33,699 nucleotides of DNA from Candidatus Achromatium palustre (GTDB taxonomy: Bacteria > Pseudomonadota > Gammaproteobacteria > Chromatiales > Chromatiaceae), in assembly GCA_001044195.1 (NCBI GenBank), contig LFCU01000116.1, positions 1 to 33,699 of the forward strand, read 5' to 3'. Within the stretch, counting starts at the first letter, position 1. Every line of letters starts with the position of its first letter. Below are positions 6,523-14,791 of this stretch, piece after piece. The translations under genes and the position numbers were made by a program. The notes below the pieces were generated by a model. It searched no databases and was not told where the DNA came from. It was given only the letters and a program-made list of their open reading frames with translations.

Positions 6523-7767
6523 TTAAGTTATCTTTTTAAATACTAGCGAAGCATTAGTACCACCAAAGCCAAAAGAATTGGAGATGGCAACGTTAATAGG
6601 TATATTTCGTGCTGTATTTGGGACATAATCAAGATCACATTCGGGATCTGGAGTGTCATAGTTGATAGTAGGCGGCGCTACCTGATCCCGCAGTGCTAAA
6701 ATAGTAAATAGGGCCTCAGCTCCTCCTGCGGCTCCTAGCATGTGTCCGGTCATAGATTTGGTAGAGCTAATGCTTAATTTATAGGCATGATCTTTAAAAG
6801 CGGCTTTTACTGCTAGAGTTTCTGCCAGATCACCTGCTGGAGTTGAAGTGCCGTGGGCATTGATGTATTGCACGGTTTCAGGTGCTAATTGGGCATCTTC
6901 TAAAGCCATGAGCATGCATTCTTTAGCTCCCATGCCATCTTCGGATGGAGCTGTCATATGATAAGCATCAGAATTCATGCCGATACCTGCAAGTTCAGCA
7001 TATATATGGGCATTTCTAGCTTTAGCATGTTCATATTCTTCTAATACCAAAATTCCAGCACCATCGCTAAGTACAAAGCCATCTCTATCCTTGTCCCAAG
7101 GACGACTAGCTTTGGCAGGTTCTGCGTTACGAGTTGATAAAGCTCGAGCAGCAGCAAATCCTCCTAATCCTACTGGAGTTGTGGCCATTTCAGCACCACC
7201 TGCTACCATAACATCAACTCGATTGTGGCGAATCATCATGGCAGCTTCGCCAATATTATGTGCTCCAGTGCTGCAAGCGGAGACAATAGCAAAGTTGGGG
7301 CCCTTAAAGCCGTATTTAATGGACAGGTCTCCTGCTGCCATATTGACTATGTTTGCTGGCACAAAAAAAGGGGAAATGCGGCGTGGCCCACTAGTGCGGT
7401 AGGTTTCATAAGCGCGTTCAATGCCACCGATGCCACCAATACCTGAGCCAATCGCAACTCCAATGCGTCTTGAGTTTTGTTCTGTTACTTCTATGCCACT
7501 ATCTTCCCAGGCTTGGATCCCTGCTGCCATTCCGTAATGGATAAAGTAATCCATTTTTTTTAGATCTTTTTTGGGAATGTAGCGAGTAACGTCAAAGTTA
7601 TAAATGGGACCACCAAATTGGGTGGTGAATCCAGATATATCAAAATGGGTAATGGGTTGGATGCCACTTTCACCGTTGAGGATGGCCTTCCAGGCAGACT
7701 GTACGTCCTGTCCGACCGGCGCGACCACGCCCAGTCCCGTCACTACTACTCTTCTGCCGGTCATCAT
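6523..7767 (-). CDS. fabF: 3-oxoacyl-[ACP] synthase II FabF
   Basis: Condensing enzyme for fatty-acid chain elongation, joining malonyl-ACP to acyl-ACP in the cytoplasm. From the ATG at 7767 the protein has 414 residues. Cys165 lies in SACSTGAH, His305 in [11 protein letters not shown], and Lys337 and His342 in [15 protein letters not shown], matching the E. coli FabF triad. The C terminus [15 protein letters not shown] is canonical. A TTG at 7773 is also in frame, but the paired ATGs at 7767 and 7764 with an upstream GAG are better. It lies 245 bases after acpP, a gap in which I see no element, and 24 bases before pabC. Confidence 0.96.
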   Translation of the reverse strand: MMTGRRVVVTGLGVVAPVGQDVQSAWKAILNGESGIQPITHFDISGFTTQFGGPIYNFDVTRYIPKKDLKKMDYFIHYGMAAGIQAWEDSGIEVTEQNSRRIGVAIGSGIGGIGGIERAYETYRTSGPRRISPFFVPANIVNMAAGDLSIKYGFKGPNFAIVSACSTGAHNIGEAAMMIRHNRVDVMVAGGAEMATTPVGLGGFAAARALSTRNAEPAKASRPWDKDRDGFVLSDGAGILVLEEYEHAKARNAHIYAELAGIGMNSDAYHMTAPSEDGMGAKECMLMALEDAQLAPETVQYINAHGTSTPAGDLAETLAVKAAFKDHAYKLSISSTKSMTGHMLGAAGGAEALFTILALRDQVAPPTINYDTPDPECDLDYVPNTARNIPINVAISNSFGFGGTNASLVFKKIT

Positions 7768-8012
7768 ACGCAATTTCTCATTAATAATGGGGACATGAAC
7801 AGTCGCAATTGCTTGGGATATGTCCTAAATATATAAAGGATCTTTCCAATAAAATATTGTTTTTATTGTAGGTGCTTTCATTGTAGGTTATCCAAGTTTG
7901 GACTGTTCATTAAAATAAATCAAGCCTCTTCTTTAATATTCAATCAGTTACGCAGATCACAATAATGATTATACATACACAGTATTATATCAAATGGTAT
8001 TAATCAATAGCT

Positions 8013-8246
8013 TTATTTATGGGCATTAATATAATCTATTGCGGCTTGTACTGTAGTGATCTTTTCTGCTTCTTCATCAGGAATTTCGGTATCAAACTCT
8101 TCTTCAAGAGCCATTACAAGTTCTACTGTGTCAAGAGAATCTGCACCTAGGTCATCTACAAATGATGCCTCTGGTACGACTTCTTCTTCACTGACCTCCA
8201 ATTGTTCAACAATGATTTTTTTGACACGTTCTACAATATCACTCAT
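8013..8246 (-). CDS. acpP: Acyl carrier protein AcpP
   Basis: Small acidic carrier of growing acyl chains. The 77-residue protein has the phosphopantetheine attachment site [18 protein letters not shown] with Ser37, the invariant position, and is almost identical in pattern to E. coli AcpP. A clear GAGG ribosome-binding site precedes the ATG. A promoter candidate lies 51-78 bases upstream of the start, fitting the high expression required. It is flanked by fabG upstream and fabF downstream. Confidence 0.98.
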   Translation of the reverse strand: MSDIVERVKKIIVEQLEVSEEEVVPEASFVDDLGADSLDTVELVMALEEEFDTEIPDEEAEKITTVQAAIDYINAHK

Positions 8247-8296
8247 GGTCTCTGCCTCAAATAATTTACAGACTGTAATATTTAAATTAGTCCGTT

Positions 8297-8324
8297 ATTC
8301 TATATGTAATTTTGAAATTTTCAA
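8297..8324 (-). promoter_or_regulatory. Candidate acpP promoter
   Basis: On the minus strand, TTGAAA (8319-8324) is separated by 16 bases from TAGAAT (8297-8302); each differs from consensus at one position. It lies in the 154-base gap between fabG and acpP and would give a short leader, allowing acpP to be transcribed independently of fabD-fabG. Confidence 0.5.
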
Positions 8325-8400
8325 TAAGTTAAAATAATAGGTTGAGTTACGTCCGTTTGCAAGCCAACATTTACCTTACAATAAATATTTTTATAAAATC

Positions 8401-9141
8401 TTAATCCATATACAGACCACCATTTACATGTAAAGTCTCTCCTGTAATATAACTACCAGATGTCGATGCTAAAAATAGAACCGCTTGCGCTATATCCTCT
8501 GGTTGCCCAATGCGTCCTAATGGGATATTAGCCAATAAACCTTTAATTTGTTCATCTCCCAGCGCACGAGTCATATCAGTATCAATACAGCCTGGTACTA
8601 CGGTGTTTACTGTAATGCCTCTAGATCCAACTTCCCGTGCTAATGATTTTGTAAAACCAAGTAAACCAGCCTTAGCTGCTGCATAATTGGTTTGGCCTGC
8701 GTTACCTGAAGATCCAACTACAGAGCCAATATTTATAATACGTCCAAATCGTGCTTTCATCATACCACGTAAACAGGCTTTGCAAATGCGATATACTGCG
8801 GTAAGATTAGTGTCTATTGCCGCAGTCCATTCTTCATCTTTCATGCGCATTAATAAATTATCGCGAGTAATGGCTGCATTATTTATTAGGATACTGGGAG
8901 GGCCATAAGTAGTTTCTATAGTGCTTATTAGGGTTTTGATAGACTCAGGGTCATTAACGTTCAATGTGTGTCCGATACCTTTTAGCTCCTGAGCTTTAAA
9001 GCGTTCGCTGATGGCAGCCGCACCTGATTCTGTAGTTGCAGTACCTATTACAGTGGCTCCAGCTTTTCCTATAGTATCTGCAATGGCTGAACCAATACCA
9101 CGACTGGCTCCAGTAATCAAGGCAATTTTGTCATGTAACAT
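8401..9141 (-). CDS. fabG: 3-oxoacyl-[ACP] reductase FabG
   Basis: NADPH-dependent short-chain dehydrogenase that reduces 3-oxoacyl-ACP in each elongation round. The 246-residue protein has the cofactor loop TGASRGIGSAIA (10-21), NNAA (87-90), and the catalytic Ser140 in NIGSVVGSSGNAGQ with Tyr153 and Lys157 in YAAAKAG. The C terminus, ITGETLHVNGGLYMD, is typical. Its start overlaps the end of fabD by 11 bases, so the two are likely translationally coupled. Confidence 0.96.
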   Translation of the reverse strand: MLHDKIALITGASRGIGSAIADTIGKAGATVIGTATTESGAAAISERFKAQELKGIGHTLNVNDPESIKTLISTIETTYGPPSILINNAAITRDNLLMRMKDEEWTAAIDTNLTAVYRICKACLRGMMKARFGRIINIGSVVGSSGNAGQTNYAAAKAGLLGFTKSLAREVGSRGITVNTVVPGCIDTDMTRALGDEQIKGLLANIPLGRIGQPEDIAQAVLFLASTSGSYITGETLHVNGGLYMD

Positions 9142-10075
9142 CTGGTATTTCCTTTAGGGCCTGATCCAAAGTTTCAGGATCATACAGGGGCCAAACTTTT
9201 ATATTAGGATCAATGCGCTTATTTAAACCTGTTAATACTTTGCCAGGGCCAAATTCTAACAAATTTGTCACTTTATTAGCGGAAAATTTTTGGATGGTGT
9301 CAATCCAGCGTACTGGATTATATAGCTGCATTGCCAATAGTTTGCGAATTTGTTCTGGATCTTGTGTGGTTTGTACAGTGGCATTGTGTACTATTGGGAT
9401 CTTTGGTGGTTGTATCTGGATTTGGGTTAATCTTGTGGTTAATTGTTCAGCGGCAGGTTTCATTAGAGCGCAATGTGATGGTACGCTAATTGGCAGTGGT
9501 AAAACTCGTTTAGCACCTGCGGTTTTAGCAAGTTTGCCAGCCTCTGTTACGGCACTGGTATGGCCTGCTATTACTATTTGTCCTGGAGCGTTGATATTGA
9601 CAGCTTCTACAATACCTTTATTATTAAGTATTTCATTGCATATTTTTTGAACTTGGATTTCATCTAAACCTAAAATAGCAGCCATTGCGCCCTGGCCTTG
9701 TGGAACGGCCTGTTGCATAAACTTTGCTCGGTCAGCTACCAATGTTACGGCATCAGTAAAGCTAATTGCTTCAGCACACACTAGGGCACTGTATTCCCCT
9801 AAGCTGTGCCCTGCCATCAATACAGGTTTTATGCCATTACGTTCTTGCCAGATTCTCCATATAGCAACTTCAGCCGTTAATAGAATTGGTTGAGTATTAA
9901 CCGTATTATTTAGATTTTCTTTGGGGCCTTGTTGGGCTATTTGCCATGTGTCTATTCCAAGAAGTTCTGAGGCTTCAGCATACGTATCGCGCACTATAGT
10001 ATAGGTATCTGCAAGTGTAGACAACATGCCTATAGATTGGGACCCTTGGCCAGGAAAGATTATTCCTATACTCAT
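9131..10075 (-). CDS. fabD: Malonyl-CoA:ACP transacylase FabD
   Basis: Transfers malonate from CoA to AcpP, supplying extender units. The 314-residue protein has the FPGQGSQ motif at 7-13, the nucleophile Ser91 in GHSLGEYSA, the conserved QQAVPQGQGAMAAILG segment, and catalytic His201 in VPSHCALM. The start is ATG. Upstream, between it and fabH, lies a 279-base gap packed with three palindromic repeats, which is unusual in this cluster. Downstream it overlaps fabG. Confidence 0.96.
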   Translation of the reverse strand: MSIGIIFPGQGSQSIGMLSTLADTYTIVRDTYAEASELLGIDTWQIAQQGPKENLNNTVNTQPILLTAEVAIWRIWQERNGIKPVLMAGHSLGEYSALVCAEAISFTDAVTLVADRAKFMQQAVPQGQGAMAAILGLDEIQVQKICNEILNNKGIVEAVNINAPGQIVIAGHTSAVTEAGKLAKTAGAKRVLPLPISVPSHCALMKPAAEQLTTRLTQIQIQPPKIPIVHNATVQTTQDPEQIRKLLAMQLYNPVRWIDTIQKFSANKVTNLLEFGPGKVLTGLNKRIDPNIKVWPLYDPETLDQALKEIPDVT

Positions 10076-10146
10076 AATGAAATATTCCTATACTTCTTGG
10101 AGGTGTGCCGCTCCTAGAAATCATATACAAGATCTAAGTTGAAATG

Positions 10147-10178
10147 ATGGGTTTCGCTTTGGCTCTACCCATCCTACA
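10147..10178. repeat. GATGGGTTTCG...CTACCCATC hairpin
   Basis: GATGGGTTTCGCTTTGGC followed by TCTACCCATCCTAC forms a stem. Relatives occur at 24209-24236, 28681-28706 and 31951-31983, so this is a dispersed short palindromic repeat of the genome. Confidence 0.65.
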
Positions 10179-10191
10179 TTATTTATCAATC

Positions 10192-10216
10192 GTTCCCACG
10201 CTCTGCGTGGGAACGT
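10192..10216. repeat. CGTTCCCACGC palindrome
   Basis: A 25-base near-perfect palindrome, CGTTCCCACG-CTCTG-CGTGGGAACG, sits between fabH and fabD. Similar or decayed copies occur at 12462-12487, 23698-23721 and 18320-18342. Repeats of this type are widespread in gammaproteobacterial genomes. Confidence 0.8.
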
Positions 10217-10257
10217 CTTCCATATCGTTTCGCTACACATTATCATATATTTTAATC

Positions 10258-10356
10258 AGGTAGGGTGGGCACGGCCTCATCGTGCCCACGTGGTATCATA
10301 ATTTGTCCTGTTTGGTTTACTTGGGCAAAAGATATAGCTGTTTGCCCACCCTACCT
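10258..10356. repeat. 98-bp AGGTAGGGTGGGC element, copy A
   Basis: Terminal inverted repeats AGGTAGGGTGGG and CCCACCCTACCT enclose an inner stem (GTGGGCACG...CGTGCCCAC) and GTTTGCCCACC at the far end. The last two bases overlap the fabH stop codon (10355-10357). Copies B and C lie at 27464-27570 and 28131-28228; A and C are nearly identical in the centre (TATCATAATTTGTCCTGTTT). It looks like a small non-autonomous transposable repeat. Confidence 0.75.
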
Positions 10357-11320
10357 AAAATTTTACCAGCATAGCACCCCAAGTAAACCCTCCACCAAAG
10401 GCTTCCATTAATACACGTTCTCCCTGACAAATCCGACCATCACGTATAGCAACATCAAGAGCCATTGGGATGGAGGCTGCTGATGTATTGCCATGCTCGG
10501 CAACGGTAATCACGACACGTTCCATAGGCAAATTTAATTTACGAGCTGTAGCTTGAATAATACGTATATTGGCTTGATGGGGTACTAGCCATTGTATATC
10601 GTCTCTAGTCAAATTAGCGGAACTTATAGTTTCTTCTGCAATGCGTTCTAAAGTACGTACTGCAAATTTGAATACTTCATTGCCACGCATAGTCATATAT
10701 AATGGATTATTCACCGCATCAAATCCAACCCCAATACCAGCCGGAACTTCCAATAATTCTTTATAGCTACCATCGGCATGTATTTTACTGGTGATAATAC
10801 CAGGCTCTGTAGCTCTCTTTAGTACCACAGCCCCGGCACCATCTCCAAATAAAACACAGGTATTGCGATCTTGCCAATTAATAATATGTGATAATACTTC
10901 AGTACCAATTACCAAAGCACAATTGGCAGCACCAGTGCGTATGAATTGATCAGCTATAGTAAGAGCGTAAATAAATCCTGTACATACGGCTTGTATATCA
11001 AACGCAGGACATCCATGAATCCCTAGTCTTTGCTGTATAATACAAGCAGTGCTGGGAAAGACTTGATCTGGTGTAGTAGTAGCTACTATAATGAGATCTA
11101 TATTATTCGGCTTTACTTGAGCCGCTGCCATAGCATTAAGAGCGGCAGGTTCTGCAAGATCACTACAGGTTTGTCCAGGTATTGCGATGTGACGTTTTAC
11201 TATTCCAGTACGTTCCTGAATCCAAGCATCAGTTGTATCTACTATGCCTTCTAAATCAACATTGGTAAGCACTTTTTCTGGAAGGTAACTCCCAGTTCCA
11301 ATAATCTTAGAATACCTCAC
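10355..11320 (-). CDS. fabH: 3-oxoacyl-[ACP] synthase III FabH
   Basis: Starts fatty-acid synthesis by condensing acetyl-CoA with malonyl-ACP. The 321-residue protein has the catalytic Cys113 in DIQAVCTGF, His248 in VPHQANIRI and Asn277 in [14 protein letters not shown], the full KAS III triad. The N-terminal [11 protein letters not shown]-type motif is also present. It uses a GTG start that overlaps the plsX stop by four bases. The stop codon coincides with the border of a 98-bp repeat element, suggesting the element inserted exactly at the gene end. Confidence 0.96.
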   Translation of the reverse strand: MRYSKIIGTGSYLPEKVLTNVDLEGIVDTTDAWIQERTGIVKRHIAIPGQTCSDLAEPAALNAMAAAQVKPNNIDLIIVATTTPDQVFPSTACIIQQRLGIHGCPAFDIQAVCTGFIYALTIADQFIRTGAANCALVIGTEVLSHIINWQDRNTCVLFGDGAGAVVLKRATEPGIITSKIHADGSYKELLEVPAGIGVGFDAVNNPLYMTMRGNEVFKFAVRTLERIAEETISSANLTRDDIQWLVPHQANIRIIQATARKLNLPMERVVITVAEHGNTSAASIPMALDVAIRDGRICQGERVLMEAFGGGFTWGAMLVKF

Positions 11321-12381
11321 AAACTAACCTTGGGTTTGGTACCACTTTGAAGTTGGTTGGCCACTTGTGCTGCAATACGCTGCGGTACATTTGCTGTTAC
11401 CTCCTGTCTGGCAATGGCAATGGCATTACGAAACGCTAGGACATCAGCCTTGCCATGACTCTTAATCACAATGCCACGTAATCCTAATAAGCTAGCACCA
11501 TTATAGCGTCTTGGATCAAACTGTTTTTTAAAGGCTTGTAATACTGGCATAGCGAATAGTGCAGCTAGTTTAGTAAACCAATTTTTATGAAAGCCATCTT
11601 TGAGCCTTTGACTTACCATTTTAGCTACTCCTTCGCTAGTTTTAAGTGCTACATTGCCTACAAATCCATCACATACTACTACATCTAGATCCCGCAGATA
11701 AATATCATCACCTTCTACGTAGCCTATATATTTTAATCCTGAATTATCTAATAGTATATGAGCTTGCTTGACTTGTTCGTTGCCTTTGATCTCTTCTTGG
11801 CCAATATTGAGCAAACCTACAGTAGGGGTTGCTATATTTTCAACTGCTGATACTAATTCGCTGCCCATTACTGCAAATTGAAATAGGTGTTGTGCTGTGC
11901 AGTCTACATTAGCACCTAGGTCTAGCACATAAGTTCTGTCATACAAAGAAGGAATTGCAGTCATGATAGCAGGGCGATCTATTGCTGGCAGGGTTTTGAG
12001 TACAAACCTAGCAGTTGCAGTTAAGGCTCCAGTATTTCCAGCACTAACACATGCGTCAGCTTGGCCTTGTTTTACTAGGTCAATTGCAACTCGCATGGAA
12101 GAATCCTTTTTACCACGTAGTGCTTTAGAAGGAAGCTCGTCCATCTCTACTTCTTGAGTGGCAGGATGAATATGGAGGCGTGGTTCAGTATTTTGGTGTG
12201 GAATTTGGTTTTGTAAAATTTCTTGGTTGCCAACAAGAATTAAGTGTGTATTGGGATCTTCTTTTAGATATTCAAGAGCAGCAGCTACAGTTACTGATAC
12301 GCCAAGGTCTCCTCCCATAGCGTCCAAAGCGATGGTAACTGGTCTATCGCTATCCTTTTGTACCGATTCCTTGGAGTTCAA
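11317..12381 (-). CDS. plsX: Phosphate acyltransferase PlsX
   Basis: Peripheral membrane enzyme forming acyl-phosphate from acyl-ACP for phospholipid synthesis. The 354-residue protein has the family opening [10 protein letters not shown] (18-27), [70 protein letters not shown] and [16 protein letters not shown]. The start is a TTG at 12381: a strong AAGGAGTAAGG ribosome-binding sequence lies eight or so bases upstream and no ATG is suitably placed. It couples to fabH by a GTGA overlap. The 200-base gap upstream to rpmF contains a nested palindrome. Confidence 0.95.
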   Translation of the reverse strand: MNSKESVQKDSDRPVTIALDAMGGDLGVSVTVAAALEYLKEDPNTHLILVGNQEILQNQIPHQNTEPRLHIHPATQEVEMDELPSKALRGKKDSSMRVAIDLVKQGQADACVSAGNTGALTATARFVLKTLPAIDRPAIMTAIPSLYDRTYVLDLGANVDCTAQHLFQFAVMGSELVSAVENIATPTVGLLNIGQEEIKGNEQVKQAHILLDNSGLKYIGYVEGDDIYLRDLDVVVCDGFVGNVALKTSEGVAKMVSQRLKDGFHKNWFTKLAALFAMPVLQAFKKQFDPRRYNGASLLGLRGIVIKSHGKADVLAFRNAIAIARQEVTANVPQRIAAQVANQLQSGTKPKVSL

Positions 12382-12430
12382 TGGCCTTACTCCTTAAGTT
12401 TTATTTGTAGAGACAAAGGTTGGATCGGAT

Positions 12431-12545
12431 ACGTCTACAAGTTGTGGGAACCATAAATTATCGTTCCCACGCTTTGCTTAGGAACGCATCCTGGACGCTC
12501 TGCGTCATAATGATTTATATGGTTCCCGCAACTTGTAGACGTGTC
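12431..12545. repeat. Nested inverted repeat between rpmF and plsX
   Basis: The outer arms, ACGTCTACAAGTTGTGGGAA (12431-12450) and GGTTCCCGCAACTTGTAGAC (12521-12540), are nearly complementary. They enclose a CGTTCCCACGCTTTGC...GGAACG stem and a GACGCTCTGCGTC stem. A decayed relative lies around 17468-17555 (ACAAGTTGTAGAA...). It could act as an RNA processing or attenuation structure between rpmF and plsX. Confidence 0.7.
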
Positions 12546-12582
12546 AGTTATCTTGTTATCTTAATAGATAGTTATAGTTTAA

Positions 12583-12765
12583 TTATTTTTTGGTTTTAAC
12601 TGTTACAATACTGTTACCACGATAAAAACCATCAGGAGCTACATGATGCCGTAAGTGGGTATCTCCAGAAGTACGATCTGTGGATAAGGTTGGCCTTTTT
12701 AAGGCATCGTGAGAACGCCGCATCCCTCGCTTAGATGGAGTCTTTCTATTTTGCTGTACAGCCAT
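12583..12765 (-). CDS. rpmF: 50S ribosomal protein L32
   Basis: Large-subunit ribosomal protein of 60 residues. It begins [20 protein letters not shown], the characteristic L32 N terminus, and ends in a basic SIVTVKTKK. The middle [12 protein letters not shown] is typical for the non-zinc form. It lies between yceD and plsX as in most Gammaproteobacteria. Both flanking gaps (200 and 234 bases) contain palindromes, longer than the usual tight yceD-rpmF spacing. Confidence 0.97.
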   Translation of the reverse strand: MAVQQNRKTPSKRGMRRSHDALKRPTLSTDRTSGDTHLRHHVAPDGFYRGNSIVTVKTKK

Positions 12766-12810
12766 AATTATTTTGCACCAAATTATTAAAAAGTTCTTAA
12801 GGGGTTTAAT

Positions 12811-12990
12811 ACAATAAACTTTATCCGAAACCCTCTTTCAAATCAATATTCATAAGGCGATAACTGAGGTTTCGGATAATGTCTAATTTAAACGTTTCCA
12901 CAGTACTGTGGAAACGATATTGTAAATTCTACTTTGTCTTATGGACAACCGTAGGTTGGGTTGCTAAACGGATGGCAACTCAACCTACAA
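12811..12990. repeat. Three palindromes between yceD and rpmF
   Basis: First, TTATCCGAAACC (12821-12832) pairs with GGTTTCGGATAA (about 12869-12880). Second, CGTTTCCACAGTACTGTGGAAACG is a perfect 24-base palindrome at 12891-12914. Third, GTAGGTTGGGTTGC and GCAACTCAACCTAC form a stem at 12951-12990. These fill the 234-base gap and would place several RNA stems between two normally contiguous genes. Confidence 0.75.
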
Positions 12991-12999
12991 TGCTAATTT

Positions 13000-13491
13000 T
13001 CAAACCTGACAAGTTTCACCCTCCATATCTATTGGATGTGTAGGTACATAAGGTAAAACTAATATAATCTCATCTTCTATTAAATCTAAAATTGATAATT
13101 TAGATTTATTATTATCCCTATTAGCTCTAGTTCTATTATGCCTATCAAAACTATTATCAGATCTAATATTACCATCTTTAAATATCACTGGCTCATACAT
13201 ATCTGGTAACTGCTTTGCAGCCTCATAATTCGATACTAAAGCCAAATTAATTTTAGTATCTATAGTATTTGCAACAGGTTTTAAACACCTTTGACAGGTT
13301 AACCATAGTTTTCCGTTGATATGTCCTTTAATACAATATCTTTGTTGAGTATCGCAATAAAATTCTATGGCAAAGTATATTTTGTCAATAGAATTATCTA
13401 TCAATCCAGGTATGCGTGTAAATTGTGAGGTTTCTATAATACCATCAATACAACGCCCTTGTTTAAATTCTTGCCAAGGATTGATTAACAT
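13000..13491 (-). CDS. yceD: YceD (DUF177) family protein
   Basis: The 163-residue protein of the YceD/DUF177 family is implicated in 23S rRNA accumulation and is nearly always encoded upstream of rpmF, as here. The diagnostic GKLWLTCQRCLKPV segment with Cys66-x2-Cys69 is present. The C-terminal part carries DLIEDEIILVLPYVPTHP, also typical. A basic, Asn/Arg-rich insertion (about 110-130) is somewhat longer than I recall in E. coli. The start is ATG, 39 bases after the upstream lipoprotein gene; a short hairpin repeat (13502-13533) separates them. Confidence 0.9.
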   Translation of the reverse strand: MLINPWQEFKQGRCIDGIIETSQFTRIPGLIDNSIDKIYFAIEFYCDTQQRYCIKGHINGKLWLTCQRCLKPVANTIDTKINLALVSNYEAAKQLPDMYEPVIFKDGNIRSDNSFDRHNRTRANRDNNKSKLSILDLIEDEIILVLPYVPTHPIDMEGETCQV

Positions 13492-13501
13492 AAGTCAGAT
13501 G

Positions 13502-13533
13502 TTGGGTTGCGAAACAGCCTGCAACCCAACCTA
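13502..13533. repeat. TTGGGTTGC hairpin between lipoprotein gene and yceD
   Basis: TTGGGTTGCGAAAC and GCAACCCAACCTAC form a stem. It overlaps the last codon of the upstream lipoprotein gene. Relatives are at 12951-12990 and 25243-25281. It may end transcription of the envelope cluster before the fab cluster, though no T-run follows. Confidence 0.6.
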
Positions 13534-13782
13534 CTCAGAAAAAACTTGATCAAAAATACTACTCTGCGGTTTTTGTGGTATTTGGATCTGATCAAAACGA
13601 ATCCCATAACGCCGCTGGGCTTCCCGCATCTTTAAAGTCAAAATATTATTCTCTTCCCTAAGACGCTTTACCTCTTGTTTAAGTTCCTTGATTTGCCCAA
13701 CCAAAGATTTGTTGTAACCCGAGCGACAAGCAGACAGCGACACGATGGCCGCCATCGTAATTAATAGCAAATAGATACGCAT
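13531..13782 (-). CDS. Small coiled-coil lipoprotein
   Basis: From the ATG at 13782 the protein has 83 residues. It starts with a lipoprotein signal (MRIYLLLITMAAIVSLSAC), the lipobox LSAC putting the lipidated Cys at residue 19. A strongly charged heptad-like helix rich in Lys, Glu and Leu covers about 30-58, and the C terminus is Gln/Pro-rich. An ATG eight codons earlier (13806) overlaps the preceding gene and is also possible. It is the last gene of the ExbB/OmpA-like cluster. The short lipoprotein with a coiled coil recalls Lpp-like or Pal-associated spacers by layout only; I do not recognise a family. Confidence 0.7.
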   Translation of the reverse strand: MRIYLLLITMAAIVSLSACRSGYNKSLVGQIKELKQEVKRLREENNILTLKMREAQRRYGIRFDQIQIPQKPQSSIFDQVFSE

Positions 13783-13795
13783 AGCGTAAAAAATA

Positions 13796-14524
13796 TTAAG
13801 CACCATTGTTTGCCAAAGGTGATGCTGCTGGGAAACGCTTACTTTCTTCTATCAATGCCTCAAGCTGTGCCATCACCGCTTCTACCGTTGCATCAATATC
13901 CTTAAAGATACTCCCAAGCTCATCTTCAACTACTTTCAAAGTATACCTAACCTCTAAAGCACTCATTACATCAGTAACTTTAGTAGCTTGAGCACGAAGC
14001 CTATCTATACCCTTTTTAGATGTTTTAAGACGGGCTGCGTATCTTTCAATACTGGCACGGAGTTCGGCCTGTATTGTAGCCCGTAAATCAGGATCTGCGA
14101 TACGATTAGCCCGATTGGCTAATTCGGTATATACACGATCCGCACCATCTACTAAGCCTAAAAATTTGTCATATAATACCGAGATGCGTCCTTGAATCTC
14201 GCGCCATCTGTTATAAACTTTGGCAAATTCATTATCTTTACTTATAGCACTTTTTAGGGCTTTTTGGAAGACCAGTAGGGTAGCCCTACCTGATTTAAAT
14301 TCGCTTTTAACGGCGCGTTGTTCAGCTTCCAGTGCTAAGATACTATCTTGAAATTCTTGTTTGACACCTGCTAAGGTACTCATAGGTGTAGGCGGTTGTG
14401 GATTTTGCTCATTACACCCAATAAGCATCGCGGTCCAAACTAGAATACTACTAAGAATTAGGTATTTCAAAGTTCTAAATGCTCTAAAATCTCTAAATAA
14501 CCGATATTCGGCTGAATGTACCAT
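13796..14524 (-). CDS. Helical lipoprotein of unknown function
   Basis: The 242-residue protein has a basic N region, a hydrophobic stretch (about 20-36) and a lipobox-like MLIGC (Cys37), followed by a proline-rich linker. The rest is predicted almost entirely helical, rich in Ala, Glu, Arg and Leu, with several coiled-coil-like blocks (about 55-75, 135-170 and 200-230). Translation is marked by AGGAGAG just before the ATG. It follows the OmpA-like gene after a 264-base gap and precedes a second lipoprotein. The context suggests an outer- or inner-membrane-anchored periplasmic component working with the ExbB/OmpA-like pair. No named family recognised. Confidence 0.7.
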   Translation of the reverse strand: MVHSAEYRLFRDFRAFRTLKYLILSSILVWTAMLIGCNEQNPQPPTPMSTLAGVKQEFQDSILALEAEQRAVKSEFKSGRATLLVFQKALKSAISKDNEFAKVYNRWREIQGRISVLYDKFLGLVDGADRVYTELANRANRIADPDLRATIQAELRASIERYAARLKTSKKGIDRLRAQATKVTDVMSALEVRYTLKVVEDELGSIFKDIDATVEAVMAQLEALIEESKRFPAASPLANNGA

Positions 14525-14559
14525 CCAGGCTCTCCTAAATAAATAGGTTTATTCTTAAG

Positions 14560-14587
14560 TGTGTTACAGGTGTTTTATGGTAACACA
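14560..14587. promoter_or_regulatory. Perfect TGTGTTAC/GTAACACA inverted repeat
   Basis: Two perfect 8-base arms, TGTGTTAC and GTAACACA, are separated by 12 bases, 36-63 bases upstream of the lipoprotein start at 14524. Size and position suit a dimeric repressor operator or a short RNA stem. No regulator gene is adjacent, so binding is speculative. Confidence 0.4.
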
Positions 14588-14676
14588 AGTTAAATATTCA
14601 GTATGATAAACTGACATGATTTCTATATATCATAATATTTTTAATGCTACCTGTCAGCAAAATCTAGCCAGAAGTA

Positions 14677-14791
14677 TAACTTCTCAATAGCGCATGGCAA
14701 ATTTATGGTTCGTACCTTTGGATGCGTTTCGTGCTTCAACGTATCCTATATCTATTTCAGCACAAAAATGCCATAAGTTATTAAGTAGTTA
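14677..14791. repeat. TAACTTCTCAATA inverted-repeat element, copy 1
   Basis: It begins TAACTTCTCAATAGCGCATG, and the other end, read in reverse, is TAACTACTTAATAACTTATG. These are imperfect terminal inverted repeats about 23 bases long, and the element is about 115 bases. The final TAA of the OmpA-like gene (14789-14791) lies inside the terminal repeat. Copy 2 is at 21130-21223 and a half copy is at 24146-24190. Confidence 0.7.

Noticed and set aside
6977-7402. Plus-strand ORFs opposite fabF, fabD, plsX and the receptor gene
   Set aside because: They mirror strongly coding minus-strand genes and show low-complexity antisense composition. The one at 6977-7402 is the longest example in fabF.
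10147-10356. CRISPR array
   Set aside because: Several palindromic repeats lie close together, but they are different families with no regular spacing and no equal spacers. No cas genes are present in the window.
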